From the NCBI GenBank assembly GCA_022414725.1, contig CM039464.1:60007501-60071500 (forward strand): a stretch of DNA of 64,000 nucleotides. Direction: 5' to 3'. A model generated the notes under the pieces. The model ran no database searches. It saw nothing but the letters and a program-made list of their open reading frames with translations, and had not been told where the DNA came from. This stretch comes from Microglena sp. YARC (taxonomy: Eukaryota > Chlorophyta > Chlorophyceae > Chlamydomonadales > Chlamydomonadaceae). Below, in pieces: positions 33,601 to 43,107 of the stretch (position 1 is its first letter; each line of letters starts with the position of its first letter). A program made the position numbers and the translations under genes.

Positions 33601-36600
33601 TTCAACGTTCGCAAGTAGCACGTCCAGCATTTTGCAGGCGATGGCCCCCTAGGTCAGAGCACGTAGCTCAAAGCTGCGCTGGTCCAAACTCCACGGGTTC
33701 GCAGGGTGGTGTTACCCACTTGGGCTGATAGTAATTAATTTTGAAGCTTCGCAGGCCTGCAGAACGAATGATCAGTACTGAGGCATGCTATTAATAGCAA
33801 GATTGGCAGATTCAGAGGTTGGAAGAGCACCAGTTCAATTCAATTGCGTAGTTCGAAGTTAGCATTTGCGCAATTTGCATGTTGCGCGCAAGTAGCAGGT
33901 CCAGCCGCGATGGGAGTTTGCAGGCGATGGCTCAGGGTCGGACGGAAACGCTCATGTTGCATGGACAGTTGGCTTGCAACGGATGCTTTTTCGACGCGAA
34001 CCCTATAGGTTAAATGGCTCTTCATCCGGTGTGTTTTGTGTGACTTTGTGTAACTCTGGAGTCTGTCCTACATTGAGGTCGGAACTATATTGACCGCCCA
34101 CACGGTTTTGGTTTTGGTTTTATAAGTTTATGTAAGGGCGGTCAGTATATATGTTGAAGCATTGTTACCTACTAGTAACGAAGAAGGACATTTTGCAGGT
34201 TTCTTTTTTGAAGCAGTGCTAAACGTGCCTAAAATGTTGTGCAAAGCATACATGAAGCTTGGCTTTAGTTGTAAGAATTTGATGCAGAAAAATGAGATCA
34301 ATCAGAGGTCGGGTTGATTTTAGGGAATTTTGAGAAGGTGTTGCATGTGTGGGCTGGGCAGAATGAGCCGTTCAGGTCTGGGCTGCACCCAACGCGGGGG
34401 GGTGGTCGGGTGTGTGTGTCGGGGTGGATGCCTGTAGCGTGGGTCGGCATGCATTGGGCTGGCCGGGTGGTTCTGCGTTGTGTGGGTATGACACGAATGT
34501 AGCGCAGTTTGGGAGCGCATGTGGCATGTGCTTAGGGAGAATAGGTGAGCATAGGGTCTCAATAGCCGCTCTGCCCATGATTTGGAACGGCTGGGCCTGA
34601 GTTGCGTCTAGCCATGGAGAATGGAGATAAGTGGCTACCATTGTGCAACGCCGCTGCTCCCAAGGTCGAAGCACGGATCTGAAAGCTGCGTTGGTCGAAG
34701 CTCTGCAGCTTCTCAGGGTAGTGTTATCTTCTCGGGTAGCGAGTTAGTCCTTACTTGTGTAGCTTCGCAGCTCCGCAGAACGAACGATTGGAACTTGGAT
34801 AGCTATAAATAGAAAGTCACTTTGGCTGAGACGGGGGTCGGAAGTGCACCAGTTATCAATTCCGCAGTTCGAAGGTCAGCATATGCTCAATTTCAACGTT
34901 CGCAAGTAGCACGTCCAGCATTTTGCAGGCGATGGCCCCCTAGGTCAGAGCACGTAGCTCAAAGCTGCGCTGGTCCAAACTCCACGGGTTCGCAGGGTGG
35001 TGTTACCCACTTGGGCTGATAGTAATTAATTTTGAAGCTTCGCAGGCCTGCAGAACGAATGATCAGTACTGAGGCATGCTATTAATAGCAAGATTGGCAG
35101 ATTCAGAGGTTGGAAGAGCACCAGTTCAATTCAATTGCGTAGTTCGAAGTTAGCATTTGCGCAATTTGCATGTTGCGCGCAAGTAGCAGGTCCAGCCGCG
35201 ATGGGAGTTTGCAGGCGATGGCTCAGGGTCGGACGGAAACGCTCATGTTGCATGGACAGTTGGCTTGCAACGGATGCTTTTTCGACGCGAACCCTATAGG
35301 TTAAATGGCTCTTCATCCGGTGTGTTTTGTGTGACTTTGTGTAACTCTGGAGTCTGTCCTACATTGAGGTCGGAACTATATTGACCGCCCACACGGTTTT
35401 GGTTTTGGTTTTATAAGCTAATGTAAGGGCGGTCAGTATATATGTTGAAGCATTGTTACCTACTAGTAACGAAGAAGGACATTTTGCAGGTTTCTTTTTT
35501 GAAGCAGTGCTAAACGTGCCTAAAATGTTGTGCAAAGCATACATGAAGCTTGGCTTTAGTTGTAAGAATTTGATGCAGAAAAATGAGACCAATCAGAGGT
35601 CGGGTTGATTTTAGGGAATTTTGAGAAGGTGTTGCATGTGTGGGCTGGGCAGAATGAGCCGTTCAGGTCTGGGCTGCACCCGACGCGGGGGGGTGGTCGG
35701 GTGTGTGTGTCGGGGTGGATGCCTGTAGCGTGGGTCGGCATGCATTGGGCTGGCCGGGTGGTTCTGCGTTGTGTGGGTATGACACGAATGTAGCGCAGTT
35801 TGGGAGCGCATGTGGCATGTGCTTAGGGAGAATAGGTGAGCATAGGGTCTCAATAGCCGCTCTGCCCATGATTTGGAACGGCTGGGCCTAGAGTTGCGTC
35901 TGGCCATGGAGAATGGAGATAAGTGGCTACCATTGTGCAACGCCGCTGCCCCCTAGGTCGAAGCACGGATCTGAAAGCTGCGTTGGTCGAAGCTCTGCAG
36001 CTTCTCAGGGTAGTGTTACCTTCTTAGGTAGCGAGTTAGTCCTTACTTGTGTAGCTTCGCAGCTCCGCAGAACGAACGATTGGTACTTAGATAGGTATAA
36101 ATAGAAAGTCACTTTGGCTCAGACGGGGGTCGGAAGTGCACCAGTTATCAATTCCGCAGTTCGAAGGTCAGCATATGCTCAATTTCAACGTTCGCAAGTA
36201 GCACGTCCAGCATTTTGCAGGCGATGGCCCCCTAGGTCAGAGCACGTAGCTCAAAAGCTGCGCTGGTCCAAGCTCCACAGGTTCGCAGGGTGGTGTTACC
36301 CACTTGGGTAGATAGTTTTGAAGCTTCGCAGGTCTGCAGAACGAATAATCAGCACTGAGGCATGCTATTAATAGCAAGATTGGCAGATTCAGAGGTTGGA
36401 AGAGCACCAGTTCAATTCAATTGCGTAGTTCGAAGTTGGCATTTGCGCAATTTGCACGTCGCGCGCAAGTAGCAGACCCAGCCGCGATGGCAATTTGCAG
36501 GCGATGGATCAGGGTCGGACGGAAACGCTCATGTTTCATGGACAGTTGGCTTGCAACGGACGCTCTTTTCGACGCGAACCCTGTAGGTTTAATCAGAGGG

Positions 36601-37663
36601 GAGGGGTGACACGAGGTGGGGGGCCTACGAATTAGACCTGGACTCGGCATGATAGGGTTTCGAAGGGCTGGAAAGGTGAACCTCTGCCCCAGAACCTTCG
36701 AATTCCCGTTTTGTCAGACCGACTATTGTTTCCTGGATCAAGCATCTCTTCTGGGAAACTTTGCGCAAGTTGCAACTCGGTATTCTAGCCCCCATGGAGT
36801 CACCTCCGGCTTCTTCGGGTGCCGCAGGTGAGAAAAATATCAGAATAACAAGCTGGTCGTTTTTTTCTTTGCCCCGAGCACCTGCTTTTTAACTTGCCGA
36901 TGGGAGCAGCGGCCCCTCAGATATAGCTCGCAATGGCAACGAGAGCAATCTGTCTAAAAATTGTGCCAATCGGCTCCCGTAGCTGGTGCTGAAGATGCGC
37001 TGATGAGCCCGAGGGATTACGCTGCATGCAACTCGAGCTCTCTCAAACACTTGCTCATTATGGCGCTGTTCTGTCCAGCGCAGAAATTTTAGCTCCCGGA
37101 AAACCGTCTGGACGCTTCCGAGATGGCTCGGCTTGGCTCCCAGAAGCAAGCCAGGCCCATGTCTGGCGATGAGCCTTAGCCCTGCCTTGGTGAGGCTGCC
37201 TCGTCTACCTGGGAAACCCACCCACCCCTACGCGAAGACTCGCCTGTGACGAAATGGCGCTATCTAACCAACACAATCAAATGAGGGGCGCATGAGGCTC
37301 CTGCCTACAGCCTACGCAGTATTTGCGCAACGGCAAGTAACGGCGCGAAGCACCATGAGCCGATACGCGTTAGCTGGCCACTTTCATACCGAAACCTAGG
37401 AGGATCAGAAGGCCGGGAAATGAGTTTCTGGGGGGGACCAAGTCGAAAGCGACGAAGTTTTGTTTGCAAGCTCGGAAAATTGAAGCTCGCGAGAAGCTGC
37501 ACCGACAGGTATCTCACCCTTCGAAACCCTATCATGCTGAGTCCAGGTCTAATTCGTAGGCCCCCCACCTCGTGTCACCCCTCCCCTCTGGGTTAAATGG
37601 CTCTGCACCCGGTGTGACTTGTGTGACTTTGCGTGACTCGGTGTAACTCTGGACTCTCTCCTA
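27611..37663. repeat. Satellite array, seven units of ~1.29 kb
   Basis: Units begin with TTGAGGGCGGTAACTA at 27611, 28916, 30198, 31490, 32781, 34073 and 35364. Most are 1282-1305 bp long and nearly identical. The seventh is interrupted by the 997-bp element at 36594. A diverged end of a further unit precedes the first (about 27525-27610). Each unit contains GGGCGGT, ten bases, ACCGCCC, then a run of GGTTTT, then another GGGCGGT. Each also contains two diverged ~280-bp subunits (for example about 28204-28480 and 28486-28760). Recurrent short open frames on both strands lack domains and shift with single indels, so I do not call genes. Confidence 0.9.
36594..37590. mobile_element. hAT-like non-autonomous element, 72-bp inverted repeats
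   Basis: The left end CAGAGGGGAGGGGTGACACG and the right end (ending CCCCTCTG) are inverted repeats for about 72 bp with a single mismatch. The flanks GGTTTAAT (36586-36593) and GGTTAAAT (37591-37598) form an 8-bp target duplication with one difference. They correspond to the uninterrupted GGTTAAAT in other satellite units. The terminal CAGAG fits the hAT consensus and 8 bp fits its duplication length. The 850-bp interior has a 110-residue open frame on the minus strand (36889-37221) without transposase motifs. Confidence 0.85.
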
Positions 37664-37685
37664 CATTGAGGGCGGTAAACATTGA

Positions 37686-39010
37686 GGGCGGTAACCAAAC
37701 ACACGCAACAACGACACATCTGGCACAACCCCAAAGAACAGCTCGTATGGAGTTCTGTCTCCCTGATTGGGCAGCCGATTACGTAGGTAACAAGCAGCTA
37801 GGAAGGCATAGGGCCAGAAAGACTTAGCTAGTTTAGACTCCAGGTGGATGCTCCTAGCTACAGACTGTAAGACCCCATTGTACCTCTCCACAGTTGCATT
37901 CTGCTGTGCAGTGTATGCCAACGATAACTCATGCACTGCACCAACCAATATCAGCCAATCCTCGAACCACTTAACTATAAACTCCTTAGCCCTGTCAGAC
38001 CTCAGACACTTAAAGGCAAACCCATGCAGCTGAGTCATCCATCTAAGGATGGTAGTTTGAACTGCTAAGGGAGCTTCATCCCTGGACCTCAAGCACAATA
38101 CCTCAGCATAGCCAGAGTATTGGTATGTGAGGCACAGAATATAAAACTCCCCACGCAGGCCCCTAATATGAGCTGGTCCCATGATGTCCAAGTGAAGGCG
38201 TTGGAGAGGTGCACGGATCTTAGTGGTGATTTCTTTAGGAAAAGGGAGACGTTTGCCCTTAGCCTTCTGACAAGCATCACAAGGGATCTTAGCCAGTTTC
38301 TGAACCTGCCGGAGAGAGAGGGGTAAGTTCTTAACCATACCCTTCTTGCGCATGGCATCATAGCCAGGGTGACCCAGCCGCCTATGCCACAGCCATTCAG
38401 GAGTGGTAGGGATAACAACTCCACCGTCCTCATCAACATCAAGTGCAAAAACTGGGTAATGGTCAGCACTAATCAAACGGCCACGGGTGGTGCTACAAGG
38501 CCTATAGGTAAACTTGTAAACACCATCACTGGAGGCAGGGAAAGACCAGAGAACAGAAGAGCCCTGAGTGGCAGTGCAACTAAGACTATCAAAAGAAACC
38601 CGGCAGTGGTGAGAATGAGCCACAGCATTTACTGACAGGAGGTTCACCGGACAGTGAGGTATGTAGAGAACATCAATTAGAGTGATTGATATTGGTAACC
38701 AATCACTACATAACACAATGGATCCCATACCTGCTGACCGTTGAACCACCCCATCACCAAATCGAACTGCTGGCCCGTGTTCAGAAGCATTATACACAGT
38801 GAACAAAGACATATCACCTGTGATAGACATTCCAGCTCCAGAGTCCACATGCCAGACACCCTCAGACAGGCTCGGGCTACACACATTAGAGAACTTCGTG
38901 GTGCAGGAGAATAGGACAGAGCGTACCTCCTAGTTCTTGGGCATTGCAAACTCATCAATCTGAGCCTGCAAGGAGGACAACTGCTTTCGAGTCAGCGTAC
39001 CTGCACTTAG
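37686..39010 (-). pseudogene. Copia retrotransposon: gag end, protease, integrase core
   Basis: A 400-residue open frame runs from 38884 leftward. WHVDSGAGMSITGD near 38850 is the aspartic protease active site (DSGA). The GAG-pre-integrase and zinc-binding region has HRRLGH and CDACQKAKGKR near 38380-38290. The integrase core has LHLDIMGP (first Asp), CLRSDRAKEF (second Asp) and QQNATVERYNG (catalytic Glu). The frame ends at VFG where the 10.8-kb insertion begins. Upstream, LTRKQLSSLQAQIDEFAMPK (about 39000-38945) looks like the end of gag, separated by one stop. No LTR or zinc knuckle is found beyond 39010, so the 5' end is lost. Confidence 0.9.
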
Positions 39011-39900
39011 CAAACCGACCGATTATCTGAGGAGTATCTAGATACGTACCTGCTTATTTCAAATTATTATCTCAGATATTTATCTCAGATACTAAACAGA
39101 TACTATCTAGATCACAAATACTGGTGCATAGATACTGATATCTGTAGTATCTAGATACTCACTATGAATTAAACTCGATTCTACTATACCCCATTTTGAC
39201 TAGTATTTATTTATTACGACCCCATGGTTGTTTTTGTTGCATTTGGTCGTATTTTTTTTATACGATAGGGGTAGTAAATGTTAATACGATAGGGGTAGTA
39301 AACCATCAGATGGTGTCGTAAACCGTCAAATTTGTACTAACCCAATATACTAGCCCTAGTATAATACCCTAGTAGATTCGTTACTTAGTAGATTCCGGTG
39401 TAAGAATTCTACAAGAATCCGTGTAGAATTATGGGGGAATAATTATACTAGAATCCGGGTAGAATTCTGGGGTAAGAATTATACTACAATTCGGGTAGAA
39501 TTCTGGGGTAAGAATTCAGGAGAATTCTCGGGGAATAAATTGGACAAATTTGGGGATCCCGGTGAATTTGGGGGGAAATTCAGGGGGATTCCGGGGGAAT
39601 AAATCGGGCAAATTTGGGGGGATTCCGGTGAATTTGGGGGGAAATTCAGGGGGATTCTGGGGGAATAAATTGGGCAAATTTGGGGGGAAATTTTGGGGAA
39701 TTCTTCGATTCAGGGTATAATTCTGGGGCAGGAATCTTACTATAATCCGGGTACAACTCATGGGGTCGGTAGAAGCAGTGCTTGCACTGCAGATATATTT
39801 GAATAATAAATAATAATATACATAAATAATAGAGAATATATATATATATATATATATGCATAGGTAGGCTCGTGGGGCAACATGGCATGGAACATCTATG
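39011..39900. repeat. AT-rich short repeats (GTATCTAGATAC; GTAGAATTCTGGGG)
   Basis: AGTATCTAGATAC-type palindromes cluster at 39030-39160. From 39370 to 39760, phrases AATCCGGGTAGAATTCTGGG and GGGGAATAAATTGGGCAAATTTGGGG recur several times. A TA dinucleotide run lies at about 39837-39857. No gene is supported. Confidence 0.65.
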
Positions 39901-39904
39901 TATG

Positions 39905-40200
39905 TAGTGATGACGTAGACCCCAACACCCCATGTCACTAGTGATGACATAAACCCCCAACACCCCATGACACTGGTGATGACATAAACCCCCAACACCC
40001 CATGACACTAGTGATGACATAAACCCCCAACACCCAATGCTACTAGTGATGTCACAAACTCCAACACCCCATGACACTAGTGATGACATAGACCCCCAAC
40101 ACCCCATGACACTAGTGATGACAGAAACCCCCAACACCCCATGACACTAGTGATGACATAGACCCCCAACACCCCATGACACTAGTTTGGACATAGACCC
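39905..40200. repeat. ~32-bp minisatellite (ACCCCATGACACTAGTGATG)
   Basis: About eight units read CCCCATGACACTAGTGATGA then CATAAACCCCCAACA with minor changes (TCAC for ACAT, AGA for TAA). The same unit occurs in reverse orientation at 3007-3080. Frames on the minus strand are open because of the repeat only. Confidence 0.85.
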
Positions 40201-40204
40201 CCAA

Positions 40205-40253
40205 AATTTGGCCCAAATTTCTAAAATGTCATCTAACCACGTCGGGTGTCGAG
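40205..40253. repeat. 49-bp direct repeat, left copy
   Basis: Identical with one mismatch to 41525-41573. It starts AATTTGGCCCAAATTT, itself a near-palindrome, and ends GTCGGGTGTCGAG. The two copies bracket the small gene at 40842-41345. Confidence 0.9.
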
Positions 40254-40564
40254 CACGGTGTGATACCGACGCGTATCTAACACAAATCTGATGTAAATCT
40301 AACAAAATCTAATTCTGATCTATCCTAAAACTGTCTGTACGGGGGCGAATTCTGGTTTGTTAGCGCGCATTGAATGAGTCGCAGTTCGACAGAGAGAGAT
40401 TCGAGTTTGTAATGCGTAATATGTACAGACTTTGCGTGGTTTACACTCGTTTTTCGAGTCTCACTCGGACCACTTGTATTCGATTGATTGAAGCCGCGCA
40501 TTGTGTCGCGGTTTTCGCAACCTCATTCACTATGGTCCGGTCATCCAAAGAAACCGCATGATCT

Positions 40565-40655
40565 CAAGCAGGCTTCTGCTTGACAGCAATATTTTTTTCT
40601 GGATGGGGGTGCGGGCACCGCGTAGCGGGTGCAGAGGGATCGAGCTGCTGACTCA
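40565..40655. repeat. Intergenic hairpin element, copy A
   Basis: Hairpin 1 is CAAGCAG, GCTT, CTGCTTG (40565-40582). Hairpin 2 is GCACCGC, GTA, GCGGGTGC (40615-40632) with one bulged base. The 3' part reads GAGCTGCTGACTCAC. The 45 bases before it resemble those before copy H (near 49410-49456). This copy lies between the direct repeat and the small gene at 40842. Confidence 0.75.
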
Positions 40656-40800
40656 CTGAATGATCCCATGTGGCACGATCAGCCAAGCAACAACCCATCT
40701 GCGACTTGGTGGTTCCGTCAAAAAGACACTCCCATTTTTTTGTCACAGGGACAAGGAGTGGTTACAATAGATCAATCAATAGATCTCGATCTCAATCAAT

Positions 40801-40824
40801 ATATTTAATTTCAAATATATACAC
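40801..40824 (+). promoter_or_regulatory. AT-rich promoter-like region before the 167-residue gene
   Basis: ATATTTAATTTCAAATATAT ends 18-20 bases before the ATG at 40842. A similar TATATTTAAATT string directly precedes the start of the minus-strand gene at 41923, and TATATATTTTT lies 57 bases before the gene at 42222. The similarity suggests a shared viral promoter type. This is an inference from position and base composition. Confidence 0.45.
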
Positions 40825-40841
40825 TTTCATTCATTCATTAA

Positions 40842-41345
40842 ATGCCACGAGTGGCAAAACTACCTCAAGCGAAAAAAGAAACGAAGAGTCGAGCTGATGT
40901 CGTTTGCTACACAGGTCCCCGTCCGAGCGGAAAGAAGGACGACTCTTACACGTCCGAAGAGTTCGTCGCGTTTATGAAGATTGAGGCTCTCCGTTTCTCT
41001 GACAAAAAAGAACGGACGCTTGATGAATGGATCGAGTGGGCAGACGCGCTGCGCATGAAAGCATCGAGTTGCAGAAAAGTAACAAAATGCAACGATAAAT
41101 TATCGTCTGCGCGTAAGGTAGCTGAGAAAACTTCAAAGCCCCTCGAATCTTGTATCAAGAGCAAATGTATTAGTCGTTATGAACTCATGGCGAAGTTTAC
41201 TGACAAAACCGCCATGAGCTCGTTCGATAAACACGCACTTTCCGCGGAGTGCGGTGCCGTCCATTGCTCTAAGGAAGGCGTGAAATATGGCAAGACGACC
41301 AAAGCATTTGACGCAATATCGAAGCGATGCGAAAGAATCCGCTAA
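40842..41345 (+). CDS. Hypothetical virus-block protein, 167 residues
   Basis: I do not recognise this protein. It starts MPRVAKLPQAKKETKSR, a basic N-terminus. A helical, charged region follows (SEEFVAFMKIEAL, ERTLDEWIEWADALRMKA), and several cysteines lie in its second half (CRKVTKC, CIKSKC, CGAVHCSKEG). It has no signal peptide or membrane segment. The ATG follows an AT-rich promoter-like region, and the stop is followed about 20 bases later by an element also found after 49548. The gene and its surroundings are bracketed by 49-bp direct repeats. Even codon use and the clean start context make it a plausible gene. A DNA-binding role is possible from its basic character but unproven. Confidence 0.6.
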   Translation: MPRVAKLPQAKKETKSRADVVCYTGPRPSGKKDDSYTSEEFVAFMKIEALRFSDKKERTLDEWIEWADALRMKASSCRKVTKCNDKLSSARKVAEKTSKPLESCIKSKCISRYELMAKFTDKTAMSSFDKHALSAECGAVHCSKEGVKYGKTTKAFDAISKRCERIR

Positions 41346-41364
41346 GCGAAGGCGATTTTACTAC

Positions 41365-41490
41365 TTCTGCTTGGACACTCTTTTTGGTTTTATGAAGGGG
41401 GAATCGCTGGAATTCCTGTCCCGAATGACTTCTGCGATGAAGACTTCTTCTTTCTTCGACTTACACGAAACTTGAAAAATGTGAATCTTT
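41365..41490. repeat. Shared 3' element, copy 1
   Basis: The stretch TTCTGCTTGGACACTC, then CCTGTCCCGAATGACTTCTG, then CGACTTACACGAAACTTGAAA, is repeated with few changes at 49555-49680. Here it follows the gene at 40842-41345, and there it follows the exonuclease gene. Position after genes suggests a transcript-end element. Confidence 0.75.
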
Positions 41491-41524
41491 TGAAAATGTG
41501 AATTCCTGTCTTTTTTCATTAAGG

Positions 41525-41573
41525 AATTTGGCCCAAATTTCTAAAATGTCATCTCACCACGTCGGGTGTCGAG
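41525..41573. repeat. 49-bp direct repeat, right copy
   Basis: Matches 40205-40253 with one mismatch (C for A in ATCTMACCACG). The spacing between copies is 1320 bp. Confidence 0.9.
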
Positions 41574-41584
41574 TACTCCTTACA

Positions 41585-41923
41585 TCAGGCAGAGGCCTCA
41601 ATAAAGCACCCTTTGTTCATGCTACAAGTAGTTGTATTGGCTGCATTCTGAGAGAGTTGGACAATGATTTTGATTTTCACAATAGGTGTATGTAGTGATG
41701 CTCGGATTTCTGAAACACCGCATACATGTATGGGTGTGACTGTGTTTGCCAACATCATTTTCAATGTAGCAGTGACAAGTTTGCAGACTGACTCGCGATC
41801 TGGAACATCCATATTGGCGAGGATTGGGGATGCACGCATACACCACTCTGTAAATGCCACGTTGATTACTTCGTCGCTTGGGACACTTGTTTGTAATACG
41901 ACGACGGGAAGCTGAATTTGCAT
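41585..41923 (-). CDS. Hypothetical virus-block protein, 112 residues
   Basis: Unrecognised. I chose the ATG at 41923 (MQIQLPVVVLQTSV) rather than upstream in-frame ATGs because an AT-rich string, TATATATTTAAATTAAAC, ends directly before it. The upstream codons run through this likely promoter. The predicted protein is compact with alternating hydrophobic residues (VCKLVTATLKMMLANTV, IVKIKIIVQL) and has no obvious membrane segment or known motif. It is convergent with the gene at 40842-41345 and divergent from the one at 42222. Confidence 0.5.
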   Translation of the reverse strand: MQIQLPVVVLQTSVPSDEVINVAFTEWCMRASPILANMDVPDRESVCKLVTATLKMMLANTVTPIHVCGVSEIRASLHTPIVKIKIIVQLSQNAANTTTCSMNKGCFIEASA

Positions 41924-41997
41924 GTTTAATTTAAATATATACGGACATTCCTGTACACACGATGAACGCATCAACCACATTGCATCACAGAGGGGAC

Positions 41998-42148
41998 CCT
42001 GCTTGACAACTCTATCGGGATTGTGAAGGGGAATCCGCGGGCCCCACTGAGTGGGGCAATGGAATTGAGCTGCTGCCTCACTCTCCCACGCATATTAAAG
42101 GGGGTCCTGAAGACCACGTGTCGTATCAAGCAGGCTTCTGCTTGACAA
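41998..42148. repeat. Intergenic hairpin elements, copies B and C
   Basis: Copy B lacks the first half of hairpin 1. Its hairpin 2 is GCCCCAC, TGA, GTGGGGC (42040-42057). It then reads CAATGGAATTGAGCTGCTG and a downstream AGGGGGTCCTGAAGACCACG. Copy C (42127-42148) is only hairpin 1 plus ACAACTCT. They sit between two divergent genes. Confidence 0.75.
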
Positions 42149-42154
42149 CTCTCT

Positions 42155-42165
42155 TATATATTTTT
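42155..42165 (+). promoter_or_regulatory. TATA-like string before the 168-residue gene
   Basis: TATATATTTTT lies 57 bases upstream of the ATG at 42222, directly after hairpin copy C. GTTTACAC, the core of the 28-bp array motif, occurs at about 42207 in the opposite orientation to the gene. Confidence 0.35.
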
Positions 42166-42221
42166 CATTTTACTGTTCCGCCGACTGTAGCATAAGGATT
42201 GTTTACACATAGAATTTTCAA

Positions 42222-42728
42222 ATGCCAGAACTTCCCGAAACAATTATACATTATATCTATCGAAAGTTCTTTTCATTATATGTGATACCAGATATACACC
42301 GACACATTCCAGACAAAGAAAGCCCCTTATTATCGATGCGCATTACTCTACAAAGTGCTTTGTCGAAGGCTAATATGTATACTGAAGGTGCACTGGATGT
42401 TACCGATGTTTCTTTACTTGATTGGAAAGCCATATATATCGAGCTTACAGAAGCAGGCGTGCGCGTGAATATTTCAGTTATCAAAAGGAGATTGTTGTTG
42501 CTAGTTCAACATGAGACGCGCTATCATCACCGGTATCATGAGTTGGCATTCAACATGCCCGGAATGCTTACACATAATCGCGATTCACAACAATACACCA
42601 TATCCTATCATCCCCAACGGTATGACCTCATCGACCCGCGGGTGTACCACATAGACCCTAAAAGAGCTTCAGTTAGTGCAGGGTGGGAGGATTTCCTTGA
42701 TGGCACACGTGGCAAGCACTCACTTTAA
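42222..42728 (+). CDS. Hypothetical virus-block protein, 168 residues
   Basis: Not assignable to a family with confidence. The N-terminus MPELPETIIHYIYRKFF resembles the short LPxxIxxYIY-type leader found at the start of many small giant-virus proteins (F-box-like), which is an impression, not a match. The middle (SLLDWKAIYIELTEAGVRV) and the His/Tyr-rich stretch HETRYHHRYHELAF carry no known catalytic motif. The length and a single uninterrupted frame support a real gene. Its last codons overlap the first of three 33-bp direct repeats (AAGCACTCACTTTAAGACCT), so the natural C-terminus may have been altered by repeat growth. Confidence 0.6.
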   Translation: MPELPETIIHYIYRKFFSLYVIPDIHRHIPDKESPLLSMRITLQSALSKANMYTEGALDVTDVSLLDWKAIYIELTEAGVRVNISVIKRRLLLLVQHETRYHHRYHELAFNMPGMLTHNRDSQQYTISYHPQRYDLIDPRVYHIDPKRASVSAGWEDFLDGTRGKHSL

Positions 42729-42808
42729 GACCTCACAAATCAAAAAGCACTCACTTTAAGACCTCACAAATCAAAAAGCACTCACTTTAAGACCTCACAA
42801 ATCAAAAG
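42716..42808. repeat. Three 33-bp direct repeats at the gene end
   Basis: AAGCACTCACTTTAAGACCT then CACAAATCAAA recurs three times, and the stop codon of the preceding gene (TAA in ACTTTAAGA) lies in the first unit. The minus-strand gene at 42782-43072 ends within the last unit. Confidence 0.85.
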
Positions 42809-43072
42809 CACCAAAGCCCGCATTAGAGTCAGGTCTTGAACAGTGGCACGCCCATTTGACCTTCGCAACTTCACAACCAATGTAATCAATTGCTCCAGGG
42901 CCCACGATAGAGAGCTCTTCTCCATGCATTGCAGGCGCTTGATGGAAGAAATCTCAGCGCCACCTTTTTCGATGTCGTAGTACAGTTGCCTCACCATCTT
43001 GTGTGTGCAAGTGTAGATGATTTTGAGACATTCCATGTATCTTCCATTGTAGATGATTTTGAGACATTCCAT
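42782..43072 (-). CDS. Possible small protein, 96 residues, duplicated N-terminus
   Basis: Unrecognised. The frame reads MECLKIIYNGRY and then repeats MECLKIIY because of a 36-bp direct duplication. A helical stretch follows (VRQLYYDIEKGG, SWALEQLITLVVKLRRSNG, LMRALVLLICEVLK). Upstream, the frame is open into the 140-bp array, but that part is repeat-derived, so I start at the first MECL methionine. It could be a remnant of a longer gene truncated by the array. Confidence 0.4.
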   Translation of the reverse strand: MECLKIIYNGRYMECLKIIYTCTHKMVRQLYYDIEKGGAEISSIKRLQCMEKSSLSWALEQLITLVVKLRRSNGRATVQDLTLMRALVLLICEVLK

Positions 43073-43107
43073 GTATCTTCCATTGCCGTAGCCTAACGCC
43101 CATCGGT

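Larger units (their letters stand above)
26905..37682. mobile_element. 10.8-kb satellite-bearing insertion splitting copia
   Basis: The copia frame stops at VFG on the right side (37686) and resumes at CPCY on the left side (26901). Joining the two flanks restores an unbroken frame if AAC is a 3-bp target duplication (26902-26904 and 37683-37685). The inserted DNA starts TTGAGGTGACCGCCC and ends TTGAGGGCGGT, so both ends carry ACCGCCC/GGGCGGT in inverted orientation. The left end also folds on itself (GGTGACCGCCC, five bases, GGGCGGTCACC). Inside are a hexamer microsatellite, seven satellite units and a nested hAT-like element. I see no transposase or helicase gene. A non-autonomous DNA element or satellite translocation is possible. 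Confidence 0.65.

Noticed and set aside
27859..36311. Recurring 60-115 residue frames in the satellite units
   Set aside because: They occur on both strands, are broken by single-base changes between units and have no motif. Conservation is explained by unit identity.
40370..40561. 63-residue plus-strand frame
   Set aside because: It overlaps the array-motif copy and the region conserved before hairpin copies A and H, so it is more likely regulatory or repetitive sequence.
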